The notes below the pieces were generated by a model. It made no database searches and was not told the origin of the DNA. It worked only from the letters and a program-made list of their open reading frames with translations. 64,000 bases of DNA from Zhengitettix transpicula (lineage: Eukaryota > Arthropoda > Insecta > Orthoptera > Tetrigidae), in assembly GCA_037074705.1 (NCBI GenBank), contig CM073591.1, forward strand, positions 2,286,087 through 2,350,086. Reading direction: 5' to 3'. Shown in pieces: positions 11,105 to 23,545 of the stretch. A program made the translations under genes and the position numbers. How positions within the stretch are numbered: the first letter of the stretch is position 1; every line of letters starts with the position of its first letter.

Positions 11105-12300
11105 ATGTGGCACTTTACTCTGTAGAAACAGGATTGCAAACTGAAGAAAAATTTTATAGTTGAAAATTCTTCGGATTGATGATAATTAAATCGAAAATTA
11201 CAACATAATCAACTGGGAACCAGATTAGACTCATCCTCAGGTGCTGCTAGAATAATTTCAAAGTGCATCAGAAAGTTCACTCGTTATTAATTATTATTAA
11301 CCTTACCCGGGCAGTTTATGTCGCAGACTGTACATTTCTTGAAAGCTTTCAATATTACACACCGCCGACAATAATACGTCTGACACACATCTTTACGCAA
11401 TTCTGACTGATTCCTACGTTACCTGGGCCACAATATTACGCTGACAATACAAATATTAAGTAATATATCAAATCCTTTCATTACATACATTGGTGGACTT
11501 TCGACACTCAAAATCCACATTCCCGCGGTCAAACTGAGGCTTCACTTGATCTGAAGCTCAAAGAAAGATGGACATCAAGTCCCTGACGAGACGAAAGCAG
11601 CGGATTCGGTCGACTGGAACTCCTTGGAAGCTTGACAGACAAACACTGAATTCACAATAAACACACCTGGGCCTAACACAGTCCACGACCAGGAAACACT
11701 TGGTGTAGGCTCACCAAACTAAACTCACGAGATGGCGTGAACAAAATATATATTTTAAATACTACACATATTCATATTGTCAATAAAAATCAAATCGTTT
11801 TATTAAATTTTAATAATGGCGTACATTTAGAAAGCAACATACAACATACTATTGGCAATCAACCAGTGCACAACAGTACGTATTAACAAAATCTGTAGAT
11901 GGCCACAAATTGTTAACCACATAATTTTTTAGAATTTCAAATGTGAACATATTTTAAACTTTTAGACATAAACAATAAAAATCCGTTACGTAATAAAACT
12001 TTTTAGCGATTTATTTCTTATGTCTCAATTGTATCTAAATTTTTTAAAAAGAAACTTTTTTGGTAATTTTGGATAAATTATCTGGCTAAATATTATTTAA
12101 AATCTAAATAACAGTTCTTTTTATGGTAAATGCTTCGTTGCATCAATACTCAACGGCAGTTTGTAATCCTTTAATTAACGGTAAAAATAGATTTAAGTTT
12201 TTCTTTATGAAATCTGACGACCAGGGACAATCATTTGTAATAAATTGAGTTTTCAAAAAAAAAGTTTTGGACATTTTTTATTTCAAACTCAATTTGGAGC
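11105..12300. other. AT-rich intergenic DNA with a dispersed repeat
   Basis: No gene was seen. The part 11750-11970 (TAATGGCGTACATTTAGAA, then GGCCACAAATTGTTAACCA) is repeated in diverged form at 23700-23960. Confidence 0.45.
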
Positions 12301-12304
12301 ATTA

Positions 12305-13259
12305 TGTAATACTAATTAAGGAGGCCATTAATTGTTTAAATAATTGGATTGTTTAGCGGTTCAAATTCTTAAAAGACAACAATGACTTGAGGCTTTGTCG
12401 GTGGTCTTTGTTGTGAGCTGCTAGGACTGGCTGAAGGCAGTCTGGCGGATATTATGGTCGAGAAAGGGAGCGAAATTTAAGAGCACGCACAGCGTGGCCC
12501 AAGCTTAAAAATTCAACTGCGAGACTTATATGCTTTAAAAATCCCAGTATAAAGGTCTGGACGGAGAGACACGTTATAAAAAAACCGCAACGCTGAAACA
12601 AAAAGTTTAGCGCCACGTTCAGATACATACGAGTACGGAAATAACATTTAAACGCATAAAGGCATTGAGTAATAACACGTCCGACTGTTGACCGGAGGTG
12701 CGGCTGATCGAGTTCTCGGAGGAATAATACAAGAACTACAACCGTGTGTTTTGACCATGATGTGTAAAATCAGTGATTAATAGGCTTTTTAGTGAATTGT
12801 GTCCCCAAACTTCGAAAACTAAGTCTGGTACCAGCAGGACAGTTGTCAGTACAAAACCAAACTAATTAAATTCTGTAAACGCTAATTAAGGCTATTAGTC
12901 AGATTTCGTTCTTTTCATTTTGTTAGATTTCGTATTCCGTTCGTTTCAAAATGGTTGAATTGTTAATTATTTAATTTATAATTCTTGATTGTTCTTACTT
13001 ATCAAACCGAGTTAAAGACCCTGAGAAGAAGAGTTATTAAATTTGATTCTTTGTGTAATATAAAAGATTGTATTGAACGGCACAAATTATAAATAAAAAA
13101 TATTTGTTTGTTAATTTTGAAATTATTGAATTCGGCGTGACAACCACCTAGGGCAAGTCATTTGTAAAAACTAAATAAAGACCTGTTTAATTAATCATTG
13201 ATAAATAAATCATTTTTGTTTATTAATTCATTTAATTAATTAGCTTTCTTTTAATCATT

Positions 13260-13262
<3 letters not shown>
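12305..13262 (+). mobile_element. LTR-like element (TGTAAT...ATTACA), solo
   Basis: It starts TGTAATACTAATTAAGGAGG and ends TTTAATCATTACA directly against an (AT)n tract. The 5' end and the internal AAAGACCCTGAGA segment match the elements at 28284-29273 and 29671-30295. No coding region lies inside, which suits a solo LTR. The left target duplication is not clear in this copy. Confidence 0.5.
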
Positions 13263-13317
<55 letters not shown>

Positions 13318-13318
13318 A
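13263..13318. repeat. (AT)n microsatellite
   Basis: About 50 bp of AT dinucleotide with one GT interruption, abutting the LTR-like element. Confidence 0.95.
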
Positions 13319-13382
13319 TTCCTCTTTTATAAAATTATTATATTTTCCAGTATGTGTAGTGACGGGTGACGGCGTTACACGG

Positions 13383-13985
13383 GTTGTCATATATCCATAG
13401 CTCAATCTCGTTTTTTTCTTACTTTTATGGGTCGTCCCTCCACCCCCACCCCTAAGCGTGCTCCCCTCCCATGCCGGAAGGCGTTGAAATTATGTACAAT
13501 GGACATCGGTATAAATACTATCAATGTCATTGACCCCCGACAAATATCGACCTTCTGACGTGTTTGAATTTCCACCTCTGACCACCAACACTTGGGGGGG
13601 TTAAACGTCAATGGCATAATTTAAAGTCAGCGACATCCAAACCCCTGGTTTTTACTCCAATCTCTGTTGTATTCGCGTTATTTTCTTGCAATGCCCCTCC
13701 ACCTCCACCTCTAAGGATGTTTCCTTTACATGCTGTAAGGTGTTGAAATTATACACAGATAAAATCGATAGAAACTCTATCAATCTCTTTGACCTCCAAA
13801 GATATTTATCCGACTTAAATATCGGCTGTTTTAGCAGGTTTGAATATTTACATCCCAGCTCCGTGTATAACTGTCTTACCCCCACAGTGTTTGTTTCCTG
13901 GTCGCTAGGAACACGCGTACGAAATTTGTTGAAATTGGCTCCACGTATGTAGATTTGTATAAGAAACATATATGCATACAAACAA
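13383..13985. repeat. Two units of the ~290-bp repeat with (CAAA)-type 3' end
   Basis: Two diverged units each contain a pyrimidine-rich CCTCCACC...CCCCTAAG segment, GTTGAAATTATACACA, ATCGATA...CTATCAAT and a TTTGAA...TTCCACC stretch. They end with ACACGCGTACGAAATTTG, GCTCCACG and an AACATA...CATACAAACAA tail. The same 3' end occurs at 50860-50995 and 62590-62740. It resembles the 3' end of RTE-type LINEs or their SINEs. Confidence 0.5.
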
Positions 13986-14039
13986 CCACTATTCTTTTAT
14001 TTATTAGAAGATGTCTTACATAACGTTCCTTTTTCAAGA

Positions 14040-14130
14040 GCTGTATTTTATTTCAATATATTTTATAATAATTTTGACTTGTCCAGTTTCTTCATATTGG
14101 TTCTAATTAAATTAATAGAAATCCAAGATG
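14040..14130 (+). mobile_element. LINE 3' end remnant
   Basis: TAATTTTGACTTGTCCAGTT, then a TCTAATTAAATTAATAGAAA tail, matches the LINE tail at 34160-34240 (GACTTGTCC...GACTAATG...GAATCTAATC). Equivalent tails lie before the Kazal units at 17280-17370 and 30420-30520. Confidence 0.5.
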
Positions 14131-14691
14131 ACTGACACGGTCTCTAAACGAGAGTAACCTGACAGTGCCTGAAGCTGTCCATCAGAAACTGTCTCAGGCC
14201 GTCCGACACACAGAAGAAAATGGAGAACACTCTAATTATGTCTGGAAATAATTTTATGTTAAGTACCGTACAAAATTCTTACACGTTCGAATATCAATCA
14301 TCATATAGAGTATGTCAATGAAGTCTGAAGATGAGCAGTTGATCTGTTACGGAACGTTCTCTGGCTTCATCTGCCTACAATGGCTGAGGACGCGACAACT
14401 CGCAGGGATTTGATGGTTCGTGTTGGTCCGTTGGATTTCAAGACTCACCTGAACTAATGCTCCGGACATATATATGACGTATATAGGTAAGATTAAAATA
14501 TAACAAATAAAAATCATAATAAATATTTATTCATAGGCTCTGTTTAATCCTTAATACAATTTATTTCAAACAATTTAAACTCTCAAGGCGCGGTAATTTC
14601 GATATACTTTCAGATCCAATTTGCGTTGTCAATTACGAGGTTTCAAAAGGTCATCACCTGCCCAGGTACCAATTAGACCGTTCTTTTATTT

Positions 14692-14747
14692 GCGACACTT
14701 TGGTCGTATCAGATACGGACTAACTGACGCCATGAAATTGCTATAAA
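14692..14747 (+). promoter_or_regulatory. Promoter of the 14791 Kazal gene: conserved block and TATA box
   Basis: GCGACACTTTGGTCG, then TATCAGATACGGACTAACTG (14692-14724), and TATAAA at 14742-14747, 44 nt before the ATG. Confidence 0.65.
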
Positions 14748-14790
14748 GAAATGGAGATCGTGGTGAGAGCGTCAGTGTCGTCTCCGCGCC

Positions 14791-16000
14791 ATGAAGCTCA
14801 AGAATGTGTTAGGTGAGTATCGCGACGGACTGAGTAGTTCCTTCCTCGGTGTCCTCAGCGGTTGCGTTGCTCTTGTCCTGTTGCAGCCGTCAGCGTGGTC
14901 CTCGCCTGTCTGCATCTCTGCAGAGGTTACCACAGGAAGGACTGTCGCTTCGTGATGTGCCCCACTGAACCGGATCCCGTGTGTGGCAGGAACGGCGATG
15001 GCTCCATAGAGACTTTCAAAACAACATGCGAGATGGATGTCCAAAACTGCGAGAGAAATGAAGGTAAGGGAAATATCAAATTCTCACTTGTCAATGATAT
15101 TGGAACAATTAACATTCTCTTATCATATAAATACATCTAATGATCCGCTGATGATCGCTGGAACAATATAGCAGGTCTCACTGAGCCACTTTGACCCTTA
15201 TGTGGAGCCTGACTCGCTGTTTTCTGTAAAATTTTAACCGCTCTATAAAAATAATTGATATATATTGAGGAACTTGTTCCATAATTTTTGTATTAATTTG
15301 CGAATATTGATTAACCCTGACTGTATGGTGATTTGGATCCTTATGGTATTGGACAAGTAAATTTTCTTTAGTGTTAAAGATTTACGCCAATATTCGTCAC
15401 GACGGAAGATAATCCCAGAAGGGACTAAACGAGAGCCATTGAAATCTGGGGAAGTTGTTCCTCTGCTCCTGATACATTGCAAGTGTCAGAGAGATCTTCT
15501 TGATATTCGCGTTTATTCAACAGTCTCAATATTTGCTTTAACCATTAACAAAGTGGGGAAGTAGAGGCTTTTAGAGAAAGAGTAACCGGTCATGGAAGTT
15601 AATTGGCCTGACGTACATGGCGAAGGAATAACCACTGGAGAAAATTTTAATGGTCAAAGGGCAGTTGGAAGGATTTTTCTCATAGGAAGCTGGAACCGCT
15701 GTACTGGAGACTGCACCCTCAGGTGTTGATTGGTTAAACATTCGCACTAGGGTTGCCCAAAGAAGTTAAAAATCAAATGTATCTAATCACTTTTCAGATC
15801 AAAGAGATGTGATGTCGTGACTCTTCTATTTTCATATTTGCTTGCATCATCTGTGGTCCTTCATAACTAAACCGTTGCAATAGTTTAGAGGACAGTTGAT
15901 GTTGTCTTAACCTTTTTGTGTATTCTTTTCAGATTTCGAGACAATATTCCCTGTTGATTGTCTTGAGGCTTTGGCTTCGATTCTCAATTCTTGGAGTTAA
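14791..16000 (+). CDS. Kazal-type serine protease inhibitor, copy at 14.8 kb
   Basis: Exons are 14791-14812, 14887-15063 and 15933-16000, giving 88 residues with canonical GT-AG junctions in phase 1. MKLKNVLA starts a signal peptide of about 20 residues. The domain is C-x4-C-x7-C-x14-C-x6-C-x13-C. The loop CPTEPDPVC gives a predicted Thr P1, followed by CGRNGDG and ETF. Exon 3 starts DFETIFPVDC and ends in TAA after a twelve-residue tail. AATAAA is at 16057-16062. Its introns and 3' flank are the closest relatives of the 8737 gene, pointing to a shared duplication. Exon 2 is two codons shorter than most paralogues, with the loss before cysteine 1. Confidence 0.87.
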
Positions 16001-16419
16001 ACACTGAGGAATGGGAGAAGTCGACTCAGCAACGCATACTAAGGGGAATTGAGAGAAATAAACTGTTTCGTTTCAGAGGCGAGGCTATATTTGTTGCTAA
16101 TTGCTTTTTTATTCGCCTTGAGAACCTTCCCCGTTCCTACTCGAAGTTTTTAGGTTCTTGATTAGAATTTGATTGGTGCAACTTTTAAACCTTAACGCGT
16201 ATCAATTCTACATTTTCCTAAGGCGGATGGAAAGTGTCCTCAACATTAGTCAGTTACCGTATATCCAGGAAAATCTAACCCAGGACTTTTCTTGGTCAAT
16301 TTGAGGACCTTTCCAAAGACTTAAGTATTATGGAATTATTGAAACGTCAATTTCCTGGTCACCTTTATACTTGAGCAACGGGAACCAAAGAGTAACACTA
16401 AAGTTAAACTTTTCATTCT

Positions 16420-16500
16420 GAGTGGGGACTTTTAGAGACAAGAGTTCGTAAAGGCTCTATTCTGAGACATGCCCCTTTTTTTATTTCCAAATATAAAATG
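16420..16500 (+). mobile_element. LINE reverse-transcriptase scrap in Kazal 3' flank
   Basis: AAAGGCTCTATTCTGAGACA and the T-rich part that follows match the QGSILGP-coding segment at 10890-10910, with the same position relative to the Kazal gene. It is too short and damaged to encode anything. Confidence 0.45.
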
Positions 16501-17911
16501 TTAATCACGATACATGAGAAGAAGTAGCTAATCATCTACTGCACAGGTTGGACCGTGATTAGGAGGTATAAACCCATTTCTGCAGGCAACGCTCCAGCAG
16601 CTCGAGATCACTGTCGATGTATTGAGAGTAGGTCAGAGAAGTTAGTCATAAGCACGTGGTGGAGCATTGTAATGTACATTATACTAGATCTCTAGCTTTT
16701 AGATAATTTTAGATAAATTATCTGTCACCTAAATCAACGAGGAATCCAAGGAGAATTCGTATACTTATTTAGGACCCAGGGCAAAAGTGAAAGGAAGCGA
16801 AGACGTATGTTCGTTTGTTGTTCTTGTAGTCCGCACCGCCAGCATTGTTGTCTTGTGTCGCCGAGTGCGCGCGTTAAAGGTCGGTCTCCGGTAAGGAATT
16901 CGCGTCGACAGAATCTCAAACGGAACTTGCAAAGTGGAAGCGAGATAAATGAGGTTTTCGTTTTGGAAAGTGCCACATCAATTAAAACCACATCCTGAGG
17001 TTACTGTAAATGTCTCATGCCTCGAAATTAAACATTTTTGTTCTTCAGAACTAAGGTTTTGGTAAATTACCTGACACCCTTTAAATACTTCGCGAGGTAT
17101 GAGCCAAACTTTGAGGCTATATGTCGTAAGTGTGTTACATTTTATCGTCACAACGTTGAACGGGAAATTTTCCAGTTTATTGTAATATATCATATTAATA
17201 CCTCCTCATTTGTGAGTCTTTATAATTTCCGGTCTGCGTAGTTTATACTGTTTTAGGATAGGTATAATAATTGTTGTTTTTCTATTACAGTCTTTTATGT
17301 TAATGTATTTAATAGTAATTTTGACTTCTTCAATTTCCTCAATAGAGGCCTAACACAGTTAATAAATCAATCTAAGTCGAAGAAGACTAACACGGTCTCC
17401 GCACCAGAGTAACCTGAGACTGTCCATCAGAAGCGATCTCGTAGATGATCTCAGACGGTCCGACACAGAGAAGAAAATGGACAATACTCTTAATTGTGTC
17501 AGGATATAATTTTTATGTTAAACACAGTACAAAATTCATGCATGGTCAAATATCAATGATCATGTACAGTTTGTCAGTCTGAAGATACGCAGTTGATCTG
17601 CACCGACCTCGTCTGCCTACAATAACCGCAGACTCGACATATCGCCAGGATTGGATGGTTCGTGTTGGTCCGTTGGTTTTCAAGACTCACCTGACATCCG
17701 TATACAGGTAAGATTCAAATATCACAAATGTAAATCATAAAATTATTTATTTATGGTTACTGTTTAATCGCTAATAAAATATATTTCAAACAATTTAGAT
17801 GCCCAAGACGTGACAATTTCGATAAATGTTCATATCCGATTAGCGTTGCCAGTAACGACGTTTGTAGACGCCATCAACGTCTCAGATACCAATTTACCTA
17901 TTATTTTAATA

Positions 17912-17969
17912 GCGACGATACTTTGATCGTATCAGAGACGGACTGACGCCATGGACCTTGTTATAAATA
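17912..17969 (+). promoter_or_regulatory. Promoter block and TATA box of the 18012 pseudogene
   Basis: GCGACGATACTTTGATCG, then TATCAGAGACGGACTG, and TATAAATA at 17962-17969. The promoter outlived the coding region. Confidence 0.55.
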
Positions 17970-18011
17970 AAGGCGAATCCACGGTGAGACCGTCATAATC
18001 GTTTGCGCGCT

Positions 18012-19299
18012 ATGAAGCTCCAGGCGAGTATCGCGACGGACAGAGTAGTTCCTTCCTCGGTGTCCTCAGAGGTTGTGTTGATCTCGTCCTGTTGCAGCCA
18101 TCAGCCTGGTCCTCGCCTGACTTGGTCACCGGAGGAAGAACATTGGCTGTAGATTCACGGGTGGCTTCCCGACCCAGTTTGTGCCCTGAACAGCAAAGGT
18201 TCCATCCAGACATTCCCAAACACATACGAAGACACATGGAAGACCGTAACTGCTGGAATGGTGAAAGTAAGATTAACATATAATATTCCTCACAATTATT
18301 TCTAAATCCGAGTTTCTCTTCCCATGAAGATTGGAACCTTTAGAGTACCAAATAAGGTTCTCTTCTCAATACAATTAAATCTAAATGGCTCCTTCCCAAC
18401 TCTTTAGTTTCCGGTGATCATCGCTGGAACATGAGCACATGTCTGCATCTTTTGTAATCTCACTGTCGGTCTAAGTGACTATAGGAGGAAGTCCTTTGCT
18501 AAGTAGCTCTAAAAAAATTCATTCTGCTTTATTTTAAGATACGAGAACTTAAACTATGATTATTTAAAACTATCTTAAATTTCATTTCGTTATAGAAACA
18601 TTGATTAACGCTGACTGAATACTGATTTGGCTTTTATTTCTCCGTTTTGTCATTTTTTTAGTAATTCGATGTATTTTTTTCCGGGATCTCTCTCGGTACT
18701 GTACAAATAAAGTCTCACGGGATCGCACGAGACGTAGCAGCAGAATTCTTCACTGTGGAGGTGGATACCTTGGAGGGAACGAGACACACAATGGAGAACT
18801 TAAAGTGCCTCAGAGGCGAACAGACGAGATTAGGCGCCATTTTCAAGGCTTTGAGGAAGAGGATCCCAACTCGGAGGCAGAATTGAATACGCTAGAAGAT
18901 TTTATTAGGGAGATGTGGGAGGAAATTTCTCATAGTAAGGTGGAACAGAGATCCTGTATACTTCACCCTCAAATTTTAGACTTTTAGACTTAAAGACAAG
19001 TTAAGATGTGTGCTAAAGAAAATTTGGCTTATTTGGTAAACACTAACACCGTGGTTGCCAAAAGTATTGTAAATAAAATCTATATAATATCGTTTCAGAT
19101 CAAAGAGATGACTTTTCGTTTTCCACCGTTGAAATATGACGGTATCTACTTTCATCATCTGACATTCTTCATACAGAAGCCGTTATTATAATTGATACTA
19201 ATTAACCTTCTTGTTTTTCTGAATTTTCTTGCAGATTACGGCGAAATATTCCATGGAGAATGCTTTGATTATTTAGATGATTTTATCGGTTATTGGTGA
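18012..19299 (+). pseudogene. Kazal inhibitor pseudogene
   Basis: Exon 1 is cut to ATGAAGCTCCAG and runs into GCGAGT, losing the last ten exon bases and the GT donor. The exon 2-like part (18098-18266) keeps the TTGCAG acceptor. It has a deletion after CTCGCCTG that creates an early TGA and removes the cysteine 1-2 region; the cysteine 4 codon now reads TAC. Exon 3 (19235-19299) is still open: DYGEIFHGEC, a tail, then TGA. With three independent lesions this copy is clearly non-coding, although its promoter and exon 3 look fresh, suggesting recent loss. Confidence 0.85.
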
Positions 19300-19512
19300 T
19301 GAAGACAAGGAGTGGCAGAGGAAGAATCAGCCGACACGTACTAAGGGAAAGGAGGAAAAAAACTATTTTGTATGAAATCCTTGGCTATATTTGCCTTGTA
19401 TTACTTTTGCATTCATATCGGGAAACTTCCACATTCCTACTTGAAGTGTTCTGATTCTGACTATAATATGATTGATTTAATTTTAAATGGTAGCACGATT
19501 CAATTATAATTT

Positions 19513-20250
19513 CACAACAATTTTATTTCAAAATCTTATTAACAAACAAATCACTTTTACCTAAACAATACGTCGATAGAAATAAATTAAAAGAAAATAA
19601 ATTAAGCTTGACAATTAAAAAAGAACGAAATCTGACTTTTATCTTTTAATTACATAAATTTGTTACTCACATCTTTCCAGCTGGTTCCAGCATCCCTTTT
19701 GTTTTCGGAAGTACACTATTGCGAATTTTTTACACTGATTCTAGTATCGGCTCACAGATTTTACACTCTTTAAGTCCATCTTGATAGACTCCCATGAACT
19801 CGGATTTTGCCAGCTATCTGGTGACCGCTTGCCTTATATGAATCCTGTGATTCATGGATTTGCTAGTCTTTTTACCGCTTGGGACTTAAAACTGCAACTT
19901 TACTATTCCTGGCTGGCTATGGACGTAAACTGCTGACTACAAACGTAAAACTGCTTTTACTTAGCAAGTTTCGATGCAATGCTTCCGTAAATGTTTATCC
20001 TTTGTCTTCAACTCACAACTTTGTTTAATAATACATTAAATCACGGCTAGTCTCTGCTCTAGTATTATTCGTTCCGTTCTCTGAAATGTCCCGCCACTAA
20101 CTCCTAGTGTTTTCCAGTTTTAGCACGCATACGCCATTTTGACTTTCTGACAAAGTAACAGAGCCCGGCTCCATTGTTGCTTTGGAAGCTCCTGCCGCTA
20201 CAATTAAATTTTATTAAAACTAATTAATGACCTAATTAATTGGCATTACA
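19513..20250 (-). mobile_element. LTR-like element, truncated, reverse orientation
   Basis: It ends GGCATTACA followed by ATAT, as the element at 57936-58864 does. It shares (reverse complement) the TAGCACGCATACGCCATTTT segment with 28380-28440. The left end has no TGTAAT terminus and begins abruptly within Kazal 3'-flank DNA. Confidence 0.5.
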
Positions 20251-20410
20251 ATATATTTCTAGGTATCGTTTATGGAATTTATTTCAAACAATATAAGTAC
20301 TCAGGGCGTGCCGATGTTGGTAAATATTCATATCCTTATCGCGTTACCAATTACGTGGTTTCAAAACACCATAAACTGCCCAGATACCAAATTAACCTTT
20401 TTTTTTAATT

Positions 20411-20463
20411 GCGTCGAAACTCTGGTCGTATCAGTTACGGACTAAATTGGTTGTCTATAAATA
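20411..20463 (+). promoter_or_regulatory. Promoter of the 20503 Kazal gene: conserved block and TATA box
   Basis: GCGTCGAAACTCTGGTCG, then TATCAGTTACGGACTAAATT (20411-20450), and TATAAATA at 20456-20463. Confidence 0.65.
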
Positions 20464-20502
20464 AAGGGGAGTCACGGTGAGACCGTCGTAGTCGTCTCCG
20501 CC

Positions 20503-21629
20503 ATGCATCTCCAGACTGTCTTAGGTGAGTGTCGTCCCTCAGGTGGACGGCGTAGCTCCCGAGGTCCGTCCTCAGAGTTGGTGTTGATGTTGTCCCGTTG
20601 CAGCCATCAGCGTGGTCCTCGTCTGTCTGCATCTCTGCTGCGGTTTCCCCAGAGAGGTCAAAAACTGTGGCCAGGGGGCTTGCTCTGGTGTAGCAGATCT
20701 CGTGTGTGCCATGAACAGCAAAGGATCTACCGAGACATTCACAAACGAATGTAAAATGGACGTCTATAACTGCTATGAAGATGAGGGTAAGATTAACGCA
20801 TGATTAACCACCGAGTTACTTCTCTCTTCTCACGTATATTGGAGCCTCGAGATTAACAAATAAGATTCCCTTATCAAATCATCTAACTGAGTGTCACACA
20901 ACTAATTAGTTTCCGCTCGAACATGAGAACCTGTCTACATCTTTACGAATCTCACTGATGCGCCACTTTGGCCATCATGTGGAATTTTACACATTGTTAA
21001 ATCACAAGTAGGTCTAGACGTGGGTATCCCTAAGTTACCATAGGAGAATGTCCTTTGCACATTTATTCAGAAAAAATTCTCCCTGGTTAATTTTAAGCTA
21101 CGTGAACGTAAACAATGACTCATCGGAGTCATTTTTTTCGCATGTTTATTTTCAAGGATTCTTTACACGAGCGGTTATGTAATATTATTCACACTATAAA
21201 ACTAAATAAACAACGAAAACTGAACTGAAATTTCATTTTAATCATTGAAGCGTTGATTAACGATGACTAAATAGTCATTTGGCCTTTATGTCTCTGTTAT
21301 CACCAATTTTTCTAAGTTGTCTGTTCGGGATTCTCACAGTACAATAGAAGAATTCCTGACTAACAGTCAAAGGACAGATGGTAGCTATTCGCATAGGAAG
21401 CTGGATCAGTGCTCCTGCAGATTTCACCCTCAAGTGGTCTGTATCTTGAATTTCTGTATCTTATTCCATCGTACAGAGTAGCTAACAGTATGTTATATAT
21501 ATTTATATTATGTTATATTAACAGTATATTATATTAACCTTGTCTTTTACCTATTTTCTTACAGATTACGAGGAAATGTTCCGCGGAGACTGCGAGGGTT
21601 ACCATAATTCTAACACAGTTCTTGACTGA
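20503..21629 (+). CDS. Kazal-type serine protease inhibitor, copy at 20.5 kb
   Basis: Exons are 20503-20524, 20604-20786 and 21565-21629, all phase 1, giving 89 residues. The signal peptide (MHLQTVLAISVVLVCLHLC) is followed by a mature domain with C-x4-C-x7-C-x14-C-x6-C-x13-C. The binding loop CSGVADLVC has Gly at P1, an unusual choice for a protease inhibitor. An extra cysteine sits at the signal-peptide end (LCCG). Exon 3 encodes DYEEMFRGDC and a tail NSNTVLD before TGA. This copy has the shortest intron 2 of the plus-strand set (778 nt) and keeps AATAAA at 21678-21683. Confidence 0.88.
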
Positions 21630-22059
21630 GGATTAAGAGAATCCGACGCAGGCAAATACACTAAGGCAAATGAGAGCAATAAAATGTTAAGAATGGTCTA
21701 TATTTAGCATGAATTTCACTACCATTGAGAACCTTTCACATTATTCGTACTTGATTTTTTCAGGTTTAATTCTCTGTTTGTTTAATGAAGTTGGAAAGTG
21801 TTCATTAACGTTAATGAGTAATCGTAATTCAGACAACGGTCTGCCCTCAAAGCAAGGGTATTGTCATGGTCAAGTTAAGCATAATTGACATTACCCGACG
21901 TGGTCCAGTTACGGGGAACCCAAAGGTTCCAGGTTTCTGTATGAGAATCCTGAGTAAAGGACACGGCACAGGAGCAGTCAAAATCCTGACGGAGTCTCCA
22001 CGACGCTATCACGTTTGAAAAGTTGTAGGCAAGACGATGACGTCATGATAAAATCATTG

Positions 22060-23215
22060 TGAATTCTTTCTGGAAAAATATTATATACAATGTATATTGC
22101 GTGTTAGTGATCGCTTTCCATATTTACCTCCAAGTAAATGCTTTTTTATGTTAAATATAACCGTAGATTCAGAGCACAGGTCAGGTGGAACATATTATTC
22201 ACCTTCATTATTAGATAATGGTCTTTGGGCTGTTGGGCCACGTATGGTTTCTGCCAATGTTTCGCTTGTTGTCACCAAGCAATGAAGCTACATCAGCCCG
22301 AAAACGATCAGTTATTTTATATTCTTCACCGCCCATCAGATAAGTAAACAGGATGCATATGTATTAAGGTGTTAGCTCAGATTAGAAGCTCGGCAGTGGA
22401 GTTCAGCCTGGACGAATGGCGGCAGTGGTTCGGATAGTTTAAACAGATAAATCCTCATAAGGCATGTTCACTCAAGGTCGGGTCCGTTTATACCTTTATG
22501 GAATTACCTACTAATTTCAACAATCCCACGATGAAAGGCTGCCAACCCGTAAACCCGCCAAGGATGGTCAAAACTACAACGAAGATAAGTAGTGTCTGAA
22601 CTTTGCGCGGAGCAAGAAGCTGGGCAACCAGAAACCGCTAGCGCCACACTCGATTAACCAGTGTTCGAACCACGTGAATGAGTAGATTTAAAGGCACGAG
22701 CCGGACGCAAACTACTGTTGTCGACGATGACGAAAACACACAAGGACCAACACTCGAATGCAACAGGCGAAAGAGAACTGAACACCGATGTCGAAAACCC
22801 ACAAGAAAACAACACTCTAACGGAGCAGGCAAGAGAACGAAAGAGAACAACCAACCAAAAGCGAAGCCCTCACGTCAGGTCCTAAAGAAACCACCCCAGC
22901 GCCGCCGGGGGTGGGAGCACACAACCTCACGTAACGGGCGTGAACATAAGGTGTAATACGTCACGGACAACGCCATTAAGAGCAACATTCTCTTATTACT
23001 CTTGCGTTTCTTGAATCACTGTTCGAAAGCAGAAAGGATTGGATATTACTATTTATTGATGCTATTAAAATAATGATCAAATGTTTAATACCTGTTACGA
23101 ACAGAATTTTTGTCCAACGCAAGCAAATAATACTTTAGACATATCACAGATATTCTGGGATATTTTCAATACATATTGCTAGAGCGTCCAATGAAACGTT
23201 TTTCTTTTTTAAAAA
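22060..23215. other. Unassigned repeat-like DNA with one basic open frame
   Basis: A GC-richer island near 22440-22980 contains a 92-codon plus-strand frame (22678-22956) rich in Arg, Lys, Gln and Thr. It shows no recognisable domain, no splice context and no promoter. The composition differs sharply from the AT-rich surroundings, so a transposon 5' region is likelier than a host gene. Confidence 0.3.
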
Positions 23216-23218
23216 GTA

Positions 23219-23545
23219 TCAGACTAGATGATGGTTATCAACGTGGTTGGCAACTCCCCTTTAATAGCATAGGAAGGGATTTGAAAGAGGGGATGCGGAA
23301 GGGTAGAGGAAGGTAGTCAATGGTTAACAATGGCCCCCGGGCAGTAGTTTAAGTATCCTACCCGGTGTTCTCCTAAAACACTAGAATACCTGCATCAGGT
23401 AGGTCTGGCTGACCCACGTGCTTCCTTGATTGGAGGAAGATGACTTTTCCGTGGGGACGCAGCATTACCTTCTTCGTGCCTCGACCAGATTAGGAGGCAG
23501 CTGGCTGACTGTTCCAATGGGAACAACAAACAACTATTACCGTAA
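23219..23545 (-). mobile_element. 0.5-kb SINE-like element, partial, minus strand
   Basis: GGCAACTCCCCTTTAATAGC, GGGATTTGAAAG, GATCC/GTATCCTACCCGG and TGGGGACGCAGCATT occur in the same order as in 52480-52960, with the 5' end missing. Confidence 0.65.

Noticed and set aside
22678..22956. Basic 92-codon protein
   Set aside because: Low-complexity Arg/Lys/Gln composition, no domain, no splice or promoter context.
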